In this document: piece after piece, positions 1-7,684 of the stretch
Position numbering within the stretch: the stretch's first letter is position 1
Layout: each line of letters starts with the position of its first letter
DNA from: an uncultured Lachnospiraceae bacterium
Lineage (GTDB): Bacteria > Bacillota > Clostridia > Lachnospirales > Lachnospiraceae
NCBI GenBank assembly: GCA_910585905.1
Contig: CAJUID010000001.1
Span: 230,011-294,010 of the forward strand
Direction: 5' to 3'
DNA length: 64,000 bases
Program-made: the position numbers and the translations under genes
Notes under the pieces: generated by a model
Databases searched by the model: none
What the model was told of the DNA's origin: nothing
The model's input: only the letters and a program-made list of their open reading frames with translations

Positions 1-27
1 ATTTTCACTTGAGGCTCGGTACAAATT

Positions 28-1095
28 ATGAGTAACTGGAGAGATAATTTAAGAAAAATAGAACCTTATGTCCCAGGAGAACAGCCTGATTTTCCGGATA
101 TGATTAAATTAAACACAAATGAAAACCCGTACCCTCCATCCCCTAAAGTACGAGAGGTTATGGAACATTTTGACGAGAGCAAGCTCCGGCTATATCCAGA
201 CCCCGCATCATCCAGGCTTGTCCAGGCTATAGCCGATTACAATAACGTAAAAAATAGCCAGGTATTTGTAGGTGTTGGATCAGATGATGTACTCGCGATT
301 GCATTTATGGCATTTTTTAATTCGAAAAAGCCGATTCTATTTGCAGACATTACCTATTCCTTTTATGATGTCTGGGCAGAATTATTTCGGATCCCTTATG
401 AAAAAGTTCCACTCAACGATAAATTTGAAATCGTCCCTTCCGATTATTATCGTGAAAATGGCGGCGTAATTATCGCTAATCCAAATGCACCAACTGGAAT
501 TGCCCAAAGCATCAATGCACTGGAAGATATTATACAGCATAATCAGGATGTCGTGGTAATTATTGACGAAGCGTATGTGGATTTTAGCAGCCAGACAGCC
601 TTAAATTTGATCCAAAAATATGACAATGTCCTGATTGTCCAAACCTATTCAAAATCCCGCTCCCTTGCTGGAATGAGGATTGGCCATGCTTTTGGGAGTG
701 AAGAATTAATCTCCGCCTTAAACGATGTAAGATATTCATTTAACAGTTATCCTATGACCAGGCTATCTGTTGAGATTGGCGCCGCAGTAATTACGGATAC
801 TGATTATTTTGAGCAGACAAAGAAAAAAGTCATTGCAACCCGTGAGTGGGTCAAAAGAGAACTGATTAGACTTGGATTTACTTTTGGCGATTCTATGACA
901 AACTTTATTTTCGCAACCCATGATAGAGTTCCCGCTCAGGTTATTTTTGATAAATTGCGCGAAAAACATATATTTGTCCGCCATTTTTCTGCTCCGCGAA
1001 TTGATAACTATCTTCGTATTTCTATTGGCACAGAGGAGGAAATGAGACGTTTTCTAAATGAAGTGGCAGCAATTATAGAAGAATATCGGGGGTAA
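28..1095 (+). CDS. hisC: histidinol-phosphate aminotransferase HisC
   Basis: Class II-type PLP aminotransferase that converts histidinol phosphate and 2-oxoglutarate to imidazole-acetol phosphate and glutamate in histidine biosynthesis. The 355-residue length fits the family. Visible motifs are the N-terminal YVPGEQP and LNTNENPYPPSP, the NPNAPTG loop near residue 151, the DEAY motif near 180, the Schiff-base Lys209 in YSKSRSLAG, and the C-terminal LRISIGT. The start has only a weak GAGG about 14 bases upstream, and the window begins 27 bases before it, so the promoter and any operon partners lie outside. Threonine-phosphate decarboxylase (CobD) is a homologue and would suit the cobalamin locus in this window. 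The YVPGEQP start and overall pattern are HisC-like, so CobD is the less likely alternative. Confidence 0.88.
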   Translation: MSNWRDNLRKIEPYVPGEQPDFPDMIKLNTNENPYPPSPKVREVMEHFDESKLRLYPDPASSRLVQAIADYNNVKNSQVFVGVGSDDVLAIAFMAFFNSKKPILFADITYSFYDVWAELFRIPYEKVPLNDKFEIVPSDYYRENGGVIIANPNAPTGIAQSINALEDIIQHNQDVVVIIDEAYVDFSSQTALNLIQKYDNVLIVQTYSKSRSLAGMRIGHAFGSEELISALNDVRYSFNSYPMTRLSVEIGAAVITDTDYFEQTKKKVIATREWVKRELIRLGFTFGDSMTNFIFATHDRVPAQVIFDKLREKHIFVRHFSAPRIDNYLRISIGTEEEMRRFLNEVAAIIEEYRG

Positions 1096-1099
1096 AACA

Positions 1100-1207
1100 A
1101 TGGAATATTTTGGAGTATTTGCATTTATTCTTTGTATTTGGCTTCTTGCTGGGCCTTCCCATCCATCAAATATGAAAAAGCTATATACTTTTAATCCGCA
1201 ACTATAA
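1100..1207 (+). CDS. small single-pass membrane ORF, unknown
   Basis: A 35-residue ORF begins 5 bases after the hisC stop, with a GGGGG ribosome binding site formed by the end of hisC and about 7 bases of spacing. The N-terminal MEYFGVFAFILCIWLLAG is a plausible transmembrane segment and is followed by a short basic tail. The tight coupling to hisC and good translation signal favour real expression. The abrupt end, with the intergenic repeat starting 63 bases later, could mean that it is a truncated form of a longer small membrane protein. Function is not recognised. Confidence 0.4.
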   Translation: MEYFGVFAFILCIWLLAGPSHPSNMKKLYTFNPQL

Positions 1208-1270
1208 AAGATGGCATAGCCGGACGGTTTTACACATGATCTTTGAATGTCCATGAATTGTAACAACTTA

Positions 1271-1413
1271 GTCAAATACCCCGCTGCAAGCAACAGGGCA
1301 TGACTTAGCTTCTTTTTAGCAAGTTCGCCCCAGAGGGGCGGGGTATTTGACCCTCGCGGCAGTCGCCAAATGCGAGCAAGCTCGCGCTTGGCTCGTTGCT
1401 TCGCGGAAATAAA
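1271..1413 (+). repeat. 143-bp structured intergenic repeat, copy 1
   Basis: Matches positions 22300-22442 at 142 of 143 bases; the only difference is at 1295. It contains a perfect 14-bp inverted repeat (1271-1284 with 1338-1351, starting GTCAAATACCCCGC) enclosing a smaller GGGC/GCCC pairing. A second hairpin downstream pairs GCCAA (1365-1369) with TTGGC (1388-1392) around a GCGAG/CTCGC stem. It encodes no protein. The two-hairpin design and near identity point to a mobile or recently copied noncoding element of REP/MITE type. It sits between hisC and the EAL gene in plus orientation. Confidence 0.9.
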
Positions 1414-1498
1414 TACCTTGCTGAAAAACTTATTTTTCTACTAGGAATTATCTGGCATTAGTGCTATTATATTCTTAAGATAGTTTTTAAGGAGGGTG

Positions 1499-3160
1499 AT
1501 GATATTGGAAAGGGACGAATTCGATAAAACCGAACTAGATAGCCGCATTTTTGATGGATTTTCAGAAACTTCCAAACGCCGCTACATATATATCTGCAAT
1601 ATGCAAACTGGTATATCCAGATGGTCGAAAAACGCTGTGGATTATTTTGGGCTTCCTGGAGAATATTTTGATAATGCAGGCGAACTATGGGGAAGCCACA
1701 TTCATCCTGCGGACCGTGATACGTATTTTAAAGATATTGAGGACGTCTTTACAGGAAAAAAGAGCCGGCATGATCTAGACTACCGAGCCAAAAATAAAGA
1801 AGGGGAGTATGTCACTTGTACCTGCCAGGGAGTCGTTTTAAAGGGCGAAAATGGCAAACCGGATTTATTTGTCGGAGCTATTGAAAATCATGGTATTATG
1901 GATAACATAGACGCCACTACAAATCTCTATAATATTTATGAATTCTGGCAGGAAACCCGTTCTATCCGAAACACAGGTATTCCACATATTATCCTGATGC
2001 TTGGAGTCACGAACTTTTCAGATATCAATGCAATTTATGGCTACTCCTTTGGCGACAGAGTTTTGCGCGAATTAGGAAATATTATGTTGGAGATGGTGCG
2101 TGGCAGTGGAAGTATCTACCGCATGGACGGCGTGCGCTTTGCCTGCATCTTGCCAAAATGCAGCACTACCGAGGCAGAAGCCTTGTATTCCAGAATACAG
2201 CACGCCGGAAAACACACCCTATTTATTGACAATGTAAGAATCTCTGTAAGCATATCAGGTGGAGCTATTGATTATCATGGAGAGTATGACGAATATTCTG
2301 TCCAGGCAAATGCTAAATATGCCCTAGAACAGTCAAAACATGAACACCATGGTGAATTAGTCTTCTTTGATAATAAGTTGCTTAACGATAACCGAAAAAA
2401 TCTAGAACTATTAGATGCACTCCGCAAAAGTATACTCAATCAGTGCGATGGATACTATCTCTGTTTCCAGCCAATCATCGGTGCAGAAAATGAAGAACTT
2501 GTAGGTGCAGAAGCACTTTTGCGCTGGTATAAGCCTCCTTTTGGCGAAGTACCGCCAGGACTTTTTATCCCACGCCTGGAAAACGACCCAAGCTTCTACG
2601 ACCTTGGGAACTGGATCTTAAAACAGGCTGTTACAGAAGGGAAAAAGTTATTAGACAAGTACCCTAATTTTGTCCTAAATGTCAATGTCGCATATACCCA
2701 ACTTTCCCGTTTAAGCTTTTTGGATGCCGTCAAGAATATATTGAAAGAGACGGGATATCCCCCTGCTAATCTCTGTCTTGAACTGACCGAACGATGCCGT
2801 CAGTTGGATAAACGGTATCTGCGCCAGCAGATTGATTCCCTAAAATCATTTGGGATTAAGATTGCAGTAGATGATTTTGGAACCGGATTTTCCTCATTAA
2901 TCCTTTTAAGTGAACTTCCAGTCAACACCATAAAAATCGACCGTGGATTTATTATAGATATTCAGACGAACGAGGCAAACCAGGCAATTGTTGAGGCAAT
3001 TACAAATTGTGCCCAAAAACTGGATGTACATGTCTGCTGTGAGGGACTTGAGACAAAGGAAATGATCGACTTTATTCGGCAATATCCTGTGTACAGCATA
3101 CAAGGATATTATTATTCCAAACCAATGAAAATGCAGTCTTTCATGGAAAAATTCTATTAA
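1499..3160 (+). CDS. PAS-GGDEF(degenerate)-EAL protein, probable c-di-GMP phosphodiesterase
   Basis: Cytosolic signalling protein of about 553 residues with no signal peptide or membrane segment. Domains: a PAS-like sensor (about 20-130), a GGDEF-like domain (about 135-300) whose signature site reads RMDGVRF near residue 210 and so lacks the catalytic GGDEF, and an EAL domain (about 310-550). The EAL domain keeps EALLRW (E338), NVN, ELTER, DDFGTGFSS, KIDRGFI, EGLET and QGYYYSKP, that is, the metal-binding and catalytic set. I infer that it hydrolyses c-di-GMP and that the GGDEF domain is regulatory. The start is uncertain. AAGGAGG at 1489-1495 is only 3 bases from ATG 1499, while TTG at 1505 has ideal spacing; GTG 1496 is also in frame. 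It converges on secY across a shared terminator. Confidence 0.88.
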   Translation: MILERDEFDKTELDSRIFDGFSETSKRRYIYICNMQTGISRWSKNAVDYFGLPGEYFDNAGELWGSHIHPADRDTYFKDIEDVFTGKKSRHDLDYRAKNKEGEYVTCTCQGVVLKGENGKPDLFVGAIENHGIMDNIDATTNLYNIYEFWQETRSIRNTGIPHIILMLGVTNFSDINAIYGYSFGDRVLRELGNIMLEMVRGSGSIYRMDGVRFACILPKCSTTEAEALYSRIQHAGKHTLFIDNVRISVSISGGAIDYHGEYDEYSVQANAKYALEQSKHEHHGELVFFDNKLLNDNRKNLELLDALRKSILNQCDGYYLCFQPIIGAENEELVGAEALLRWYKPPFGEVPPGLFIPRLENDPSFYDLGNWILKQAVTEGKKLLDKYPNFVLNVNVAYTQLSRLSFLDAVKNILKETGYPPANLCLELTERCRQLDKRYLRQQIDSLKSFGIKIAVDDFGTGFSSLILLSELPVNTIKIDRGFIIDIQTNEANQAIVEAITNCAQKLDVHVCCEGLETKEMIDFIRQYPVYSIQGYYYSKPMKMQSFMEKFY

Positions 3161-3246
3161 TGCCAAAAAGGGCAAAATACGCAATTTACTCCACAAAAAT
3201 GATAGAGGCATTCTTCAATCATCATAATTATAACACTTTTATATCT

Positions 3247-3282
3247 AAAAGAGAGATGCTCCAGCCGGAACATCTCTCTTTT
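3247..3282. terminator. bidirectional intrinsic terminator
   Basis: A perfect 12-bp inverted repeat (3247-3258 with 3271-3282, AAAAGAGAGATG / CATCTCTCTTTT) with a 12-base loop lies between the convergent EAL gene and secY. Each arm carries the A/T tract needed for termination in both directions. It closes the ribosomal operon directly after secY. Confidence 0.85.
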
Positions 3283-3321
3283 ATTCAACATTGCATATAT
3301 CGTATCAAATACTTCGTTTGA

Positions 3322-4659
3322 TTAATCACTGATAAATCCGCGGTAGTGACGAACTAACATCTGAGACTCAATCTGCTTTAATGTTTCCAGTACAACACCC
3401 ACGATAATGATAAGGGATGTCCCACCGAAAGAAACATCTGCGCCAAATGCGCCTGAGAAGAAGATTGGTATAATTGCTACAATCGCAAGGCCAATTGCAC
3501 CGATAAAGACAATGCTATTCAAAACCTTCGTTAAATACTCAATAGTTGGCTTACCTGGACGGATACCTGGTATAAAACCACCCTGCTTCTTCATATTCAT
3601 AGAAACTTCCTGTGGATTGAAAGTAATTGATGTGTAGAAATAAGCAAAGAAGATTAATAGTAATACATAGATCACTAATCCCAATGTATACTTAAACTCA
3701 CCAAAACTCTCAAAATTACACCATGCATTCTGGTTCAATACTTTTAATAGCTTCTGCCCAAGCGATGTGCCATCTCCAGAAGCTGGCTGAACTCCAGCAA
3801 AGCCAGCAATTACAATCGGCATCTGGAACAAAGAACCTGCAAAGATTACCGGAATAACTCCCGCCGTATTTACCTTTAACGGAATATGCGAAGATTGTCC
3901 GCCAATCAACTTTCTTCCCTGCGTCTTCTTAGAATACTGTACATTAATCCTTCTCTCACCATCAGAAAGAATGATAATAAATACAATAGTGCCAATAATA
4001 ACGGCGAGAATAACCAGGGCTGCTAATAGACCATTGGTCACATTTGACGCACCAGATACGAACTTCTCATATAATGCTGTCATATCCTCTGGTATACGAG
4101 AAACAATATTGTAGAGCAGGATGATAGAAATACCATTTCCTACTCCCTTTTCTGTAATCTGCTCACCAAGCCACATAAGAACCGCAGAACCTGCTGACAG
4201 GGATACGATGATAACAGAGATTGATGTGAAAGACACACCCTCTGTCAGATACCCTGCATTGCCAAATCCAATCGCCATTGCTGCACTTTCAATAATAGCC
4301 AGTGCAATGGATACATATCTTGTATATTCAGCAATTTTCTTTCTTCCCTCTTCACCATCTTTGTGAAGCTCCTCCAGACGCGGAATTGCAATCGTAAGAA
4401 GCTGTAAGATAATGGAAGATGTGATATATGGTGTAATATTCAGTGCAAAAATTGACATCTGCGAAAAAGAACCACCAGTCAACTGGTTAAAGAAATCCAG
4501 CGAATTGTGTTCCTCGAAAAACCTTGAGATAACAGATGCATCTACACCCGGTACTGGAAGCTGACAACCAATACGCACAACGATAAGCACCATGAAGGTG
4601 TACAGGATCTTCTTGCGGAGATCCTTAATCTTAAATGCATTACGGACTGTTTCAAACAT
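3322..4659 (-). CDS. secY: preprotein translocase subunit SecY
   Basis: Channel-forming subunit of the SecYEG translocon in the cytoplasmic membrane. At 445 residues it is full length, with about ten hydrophobic segments. The start MFETVRNAFKIKDLRKK and the GGQSSHIPLKVNTAGVIPVIFA stretch are typical of SecY (start LRKKILYTFMVL, plug-region GVDASV). It starts 2 bases after the rplO stop, so the two are translationally coupled. It is the last gene of the ribosomal operon here; the usual followers adk, map and infA are absent. Confidence 0.97.
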   Translation of the reverse strand: MFETVRNAFKIKDLRKKILYTFMVLIVVRIGCQLPVPGVDASVISRFFEEHNSLDFFNQLTGGSFSQMSIFALNITPYITSSIILQLLTIAIPRLEELHKDGEEGRKKIAEYTRYVSIALAIIESAAMAIGFGNAGYLTEGVSFTSISVIIVSLSAGSAVLMWLGEQITEKGVGNGISIILLYNIVSRIPEDMTALYEKFVSGASNVTNGLLAALVILAVIIGTIVFIIILSDGERRINVQYSKKTQGRKLIGGQSSHIPLKVNTAGVIPVIFAGSLFQMPIVIAGFAGVQPASGDGTSLGQKLLKVLNQNAWCNFESFGEFKYTLGLVIYVLLLIFFAYFYTSITFNPQEVSMNMKKQGGFIPGIRPGKPTIEYLTKVLNSIVFIGAIGLAIVAIIPIFFSGAFGADVSFGGTSLIIIVGVVLETLKQIESQMLVRHYRGFISD

Positions 4660-4661
4660 CC

Positions 4662-5099
4662 TTAAATCACCTCAGCTTTTCCACCAAGAGCTTCAATCTT
4701 CTGGACAGCACTCTTACTGAATGCATTTACCTGAACAGTAAGCTTCTTAGTTAATTCTCCGTTTCCGAGTACCTTAACTCCATCCTTCGGATTGCTGATA
4801 ATTCCTTTTTCTAACAGTGCATCAATCGTTACAACATCACCATCATTAAATTTCTCTAACTTGTCCACATTAAATGCAACAATTTCCTTTGAGTTGATGT
4901 TTGTAAATCCCCTCTTAGGAAGACGCATGTAAAGTGGAAGCTGTCCACCTTCAAAACCTGGACGTGGAGCACCGGAACGAGCCTTCTGTCCCTTGTGTCC
5001 CTTACCTGCTGTCTTGCCGTTTCCTGAACCATGTCCGCGGCCTTTCCTAAATCTTTCTGTCTTTGAGCCATTTGCCGGCTTCAATGTTGATAAATCCAT
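4662..5099 (-). CDS. rplO: 50S ribosomal protein L15
   Basis: 145-residue L15, starting MDLSTLKPANGSK, with the Gly/Arg/Lys-rich GRGHGSGNGKTAGKGHKGQ segment and PGFEGGQLPLYMRLPKRGF typical of the family. The start at 5099 has AGGAGG 7 bases upstream; a longer reading frame to 5159 has no such support and is rejected. L15 binds 23S rRNA late in assembly of the large subunit. Unlike its neighbours it is preceded by a 227-base gap containing a hairpin. Confidence 0.96.
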   Translation of the reverse strand: MDLSTLKPANGSKTERFRKGRGHGSGNGKTAGKGHKGQKARSGAPRPGFEGGQLPLYMRLPKRGFTNINSKEIVAFNVDKLEKFNDGDVVTIDALLEKGIISNPKDGVKVLGNGELTKKLTVQVNAFSKSAVQKIEALGGKAEVI

Positions 5100-5256
5100 T
5101 GTTTTACCTCCTACATATACGGCTGAACGCATCTGCCAGCCAAAATCACTAACGGGCATAAACCTGCTTTCTCGCTGAAAGCCCCCTGCCCTCGCTACAA
5201 ATCAATATAATAACATAAAAGGCTGCTGCTTGGCTAGTCTTTTTTGTAAATATCTG

Positions 5257-5310
5257 AAAAAACGCCGTAGGGGAATTCAAGCACAACACTTGAATTTCCA
5301 CACCGCGTTT
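5257..5310 (-). promoter_or_regulatory. long hairpin with U-tract between rpmD and rplO
   Basis: On the minus strand the rpmD stop is followed by an imperfect stem of about 22 bp (arms at 5289-5310 and 5260-5281) with a 7-base loop and a core 8-bp AATTCAAG/CTTGAATT pairing. A run of T follows on the same strand. It has the form of an attenuator or partial terminator inside the operon, about 160 bases before the rplO start. No clear new promoter was found downstream of it. Confidence 0.6.
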
Positions 5311-5326
5311 CCTATTTATTCCGTCC

Positions 5327-5509
5327 TTAGATTTCCTCAACCTTTACAAGGTGTCTTACATGCCAGACCATCCCTTTAACAGCATCGTTATTTGGCAGAA
5401 TAACCTCCTGCCTGATCTTTCTTAAGCCCAAAGCTTCAACCGTTTTGCGATGCTTCGGAATGGCACCAATTGTAGACTTTACTAAAGTAACTTTTAACTT
5501 ATCTGCCAT
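5327..5509 (-). CDS. rpmD: 50S ribosomal protein L30
   Basis: 60-residue L30 with the family pattern of LKVTLVKSTIGAIPKHRKTVEALGLRK split over residues 5-31 and the C-terminal MVWHVRHLVKVEE. Length and motif match bacterial L30. It follows rpsE by 22 bases and precedes an unusually long gap before rplO. Confidence 0.96.
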   Translation of the reverse strand: MADKLKVTLVKSTIGAIPKHRKTVEALGLRKIRQEVILPNNDAVKGMVWHVRHLVKVEEI

Positions 5510-5531
5510 AATTCGATTCCATCCTTTCCGA

Positions 5532-6041
5532 TTAGCCCAAAACCTCTTCTACAGAAATTCCACGGGCCTTAGCAACCTCTTCTGGAGTCTTTAAATGCTT
5601 AAGACCTTCAATCGCTGCGAGTACAACATTCTGCTTATTATTAGAACCAAGAGACTTTGTACGAATATTCTTGTATCCTGCAAGCTCAAGTACGGCACGG
5701 ACAGGACCACCAGCGATGATACCTGTACCTTCTGGAGCTTGCTTGATTAAAACGGAAGCACTTCCAAACTTGCCTGTATAATCATGAGGTACGCTTCCAT
5801 TATCATCCATAGGAACCTGCACTAATTTCTTAGTAGCATCTTCTTTGCCCTTGCGGATAGCTTCTGGAATCTCAGTAGCCTTACCAAGACCTACGCCCAC
5901 ATGTCCGTTTTTATCGCCAACTACTACTAATGCAGTAAATCTCATATTACGTCCACCTTTAACAACTTTGGTTACACGCTTAATCGTTACCACATTATCT
6001 TCTAGCTCTAAATTGCTAGTATCAATAATTGCACGTTTCAT
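5532..6041 (-). CDS. rpsE: 30S ribosomal protein S5
   Basis: 169-residue S5 with the N-terminal double-stranded RNA-binding domain (VTKVVKGGRNMRFTALVVVGD) and the C-terminal domain with GIIAGGPVRAVLELAG and KSLGSNNKQNVV. It contributes to decoding fidelity in the small subunit body. AGGAGG precedes the ATG at normal spacing. It lies between rplR and rpmD as in the standard spc order. Confidence 0.97.
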   Translation of the reverse strand: MKRAIIDTSNLELEDNVVTIKRVTKVVKGGRNMRFTALVVVGDKNGHVGVGLGKATEIPEAIRKGKEDATKKLVQVPMDDNGSVPHDYTGKFGSASVLIKQAPEGTGIIAGGPVRAVLELAGYKNIRTKSLGSNNKQNVVLAAIEGLKHLKTPEEVAKARGISVEEVLG

Positions 6042-6089
6042 GAGTTGTTTTCCTCCTAAAATATTTATAAATCCCCGAAACAGAACATC

Positions 6090-6458
6090 CTAGAACTGCA
6101 GTCCCGCTTCCCTTGCTGCTTCTGCTAAAGCTTTAATCTTACCCTGATATATGAAACCGCCTCTGTCAAAGACAACTGTATTAATTCCTTTATCCAATGC
6201 TCTCTTTGCGATCACTTCGCCAAGTTTGGAAGCTGCCTCAACATTGTTTGTCTTTGCCAGGCCATCCTTAACTTCTTTCTGAAGGGTGGATGCTGAAACT
6301 AAAGTATTCTGGGCCGTATCATCAATAATCTGAGCGTACATATGATTATTACTTCTAAATACAGCTAAACGTGGTCTATCGGCAGTGCCGGAAAGACGAT
6401 TACGAATTTTCATGTGTTTTTTCACACGAACTTCTGCTCTTGACTGTTTTTTAATCAT
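6090..6458 (-). CDS. rplR: 50S ribosomal protein L18
   Basis: 122-residue L18, a 5S rRNA-binding protein of the central protuberance. The basic N-terminus (KKQSRAEVRVKKHMKIRNRLSGT) and the pattern RPRLAVFRSNNHMYAQIIDD and FDRGGFIYQGKIKALAEAAREAGL are diagnostic. Spacing to rplF is 18 bases. Confidence 0.97.
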   Translation of the reverse strand: MIKKQSRAEVRVKKHMKIRNRLSGTADRPRLAVFRSNNHMYAQIIDDTAQNTLVSASTLQKEVKDGLAKTNNVEAASKLGEVIAKRALDKGINTVVFDRGGFIYQGKIKALAEAAREAGLQF

Positions 6459-6476
6459 CGTATTTCACTCCTTTAA

Positions 6477-7019
6477 TTATTTTTTACCTGTCTTACCAAC
6501 TTTACGTCTAATAACTTCATCAGCATACTTGATACCCTTGCCCTTATAAGGTTCCGGAGCTCTTTTCTCTCTGATTTCAGCAGCGTATTGGCCAACCTTT
6601 TCCTTATCGATACCCTTTACAATAATCTTATTCTGTCCCTCTACAGTTACTTCAAGACCTTCTGGATCCTCCATCTCTACCGGATGGGAATATCCAAGAG
6701 AAAGAACTAATGTCTTTCCTTTTTTCTGTGCCCTGTATCCAACACCGTTTACTTCAAGCTCCTTCATAAAGCCCTCTGTTACACCAATCACCATGTTGTT
6801 GATCAGAGTTCTGGTCAGACCATGCAAAGATTTCATCTTCTTTATATCACTTGGACGGGAAACTGTAATTTCCTCGCCTTCCTTCTTAATTTCCATTTCC
6901 GCAGGAAGCACTCTTTCCAGAGTTCCCTTCGGTCCTTTTACAGTCACTTTATTATTTTCTGCAATATCAACAGTAACTCCTGCTGGTATCGCGATAGGCA
7001 TTCTTCCGATTCGTGACAT
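6477..7019 (-). CDS. rplF: 50S ribosomal protein L6
   Basis: 180-residue L6 built from two similar RNA-binding domains, beginning MSRIGRMPIAIPAGVTV and ending with the conserved EPYKGKGIKYADEVIRRKVGKTGKK region. GGAGGTG sits 6 bases before the ATG at 7019; the in-frame ATG at 7034 overlaps that site and is rejected. L6 lies near the GTPase-associated and sarcin-ricin region of the 50S subunit. Confidence 0.97.
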   Translation of the reverse strand: MSRIGRMPIAIPAGVTVDIAENNKVTVKGPKGTLERVLPAEMEIKKEGEEITVSRPSDIKKMKSLHGLTRTLINNMVIGVTEGFMKELEVNGVGYRAQKKGKTLVLSLGYSHPVEMEDPEGLEVTVEGQNKIIVKGIDKEKVGQYAAEIREKRAPEPYKGKGIKYADEVIRRKVGKTGKK

Positions 7020-7069
7020 GCCGTACACCTCCATATTTCCTTTAATGAACGAAGCAACACTTACCGATA

Positions 7070-7471
7070 TTACCAGATAAATGCAAGTACCTCGCCGCCT
7101 ACATTTTCTTTTCTTGCTTCCTTGTCAGTCATAACACCCTTGTTTGTTGAAACAATTGCAATGCCCAGACCACCGAGAACACGTGGAAGCTCATCTTTTC
7201 CGGCATAAACACGAAGACCTGGCTTAGAGATTCTCTTTAAGCCTGAGATAATCTTGTCATTCTTATCTACACCATACTTCAATGTAATATGAATCATGCT
7301 GATTCCATCAACGTCAATCATATCAAATTTCTTGATGTAACCTTCTTTTAAGAGGATCTCTGCGATAGAAATCTTCATTTTTGAGCTAGGTACATCTACT
7401 GTATCATGCTTTGCAGTGTTCGCATTACGGATTCTTGTAAGCATATCTGCAATAGGATCGCTCGTCATCAT
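7070..7471 (-). CDS. rpsH: 30S ribosomal protein S8
   Basis: 133-residue S8 with the start MTSDPIADMLTRIRNA and the C-terminal ISTNKGVMTDKEARKENVGGEVLAFIW. Two consecutive ATG codons (7471 and 7468) follow a GGAGG; either may be used. S8 binds helix 21 of 16S rRNA, and in enteric bacteria it also represses spc translation. No comparable S8 site was identified here. Confidence 0.97.
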   Translation of the reverse strand: MMTSDPIADMLTRIRNANTAKHDTVDVPSSKMKISIAEILLKEGYIKKFDMIDVDGISMIHITLKYGVDKNDKIISGLKRISKPGLRVYAGKDELPRVLGGLGIAIVSTNKGVMTDKEARKENVGGEVLAFIW

Positions 7472-7486
7472 CTTAGTTATACCTCC

Positions 7487-7672
7487 TTACCAGCTTGCTT
7501 TCTTCACGCCTGGAATCTGTCCTTTATAAGCTAACTCACGGAAGCAGATTCTGCAAATTCCGTATTTTCTTAAATAAGCATGTGGACGCCCACAAATTCT
7601 GCAGCGGTTGTATTCTCTTGTAGAGAATTTTGCTTTGCGCTGCTGCTTTACCTTCATAGAAGTCTTAGCCAT
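7487..7672 (-). CDS. rpsN: 30S ribosomal protein S14, zinc-binding (type Z)
   Basis: Short 61-residue S14 with the zinc-ribbon cysteines CRICGRPHAYLRKYGICRIC around residues 24-43, which defines the C+ (type Z) class. It begins MAKTSMKVKQQRKAKFSTREYNRC and ends with the conserved GQIPGVKKASW. It sits in the 30S head and lies between rplE and rpsH as expected. Confidence 0.97.
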   Translation of the reverse strand: MAKTSMKVKQQRKAKFSTREYNRCRICGRPHAYLRKYGICRICFRELAYKGQIPGVKKASW

Positions 7673-7684
7673 GAAATTCCCTCC

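Noticed and set aside
28..1095. CobD (threonine-phosphate decarboxylase) for the first gene
   Set aside because: Homologous fold, but the YVPGEQP and LNTNENPYPPSP motifs are those of HisC, and it is 44 kb away from the cobalamin genes.
5149..5340. 63-residue minus-strand frame in the rpmD-rplO gap
   Set aside because: No ribosome binding site, no recognisable motif, and it runs through the hairpin and U-tract; it is more likely noncoding.
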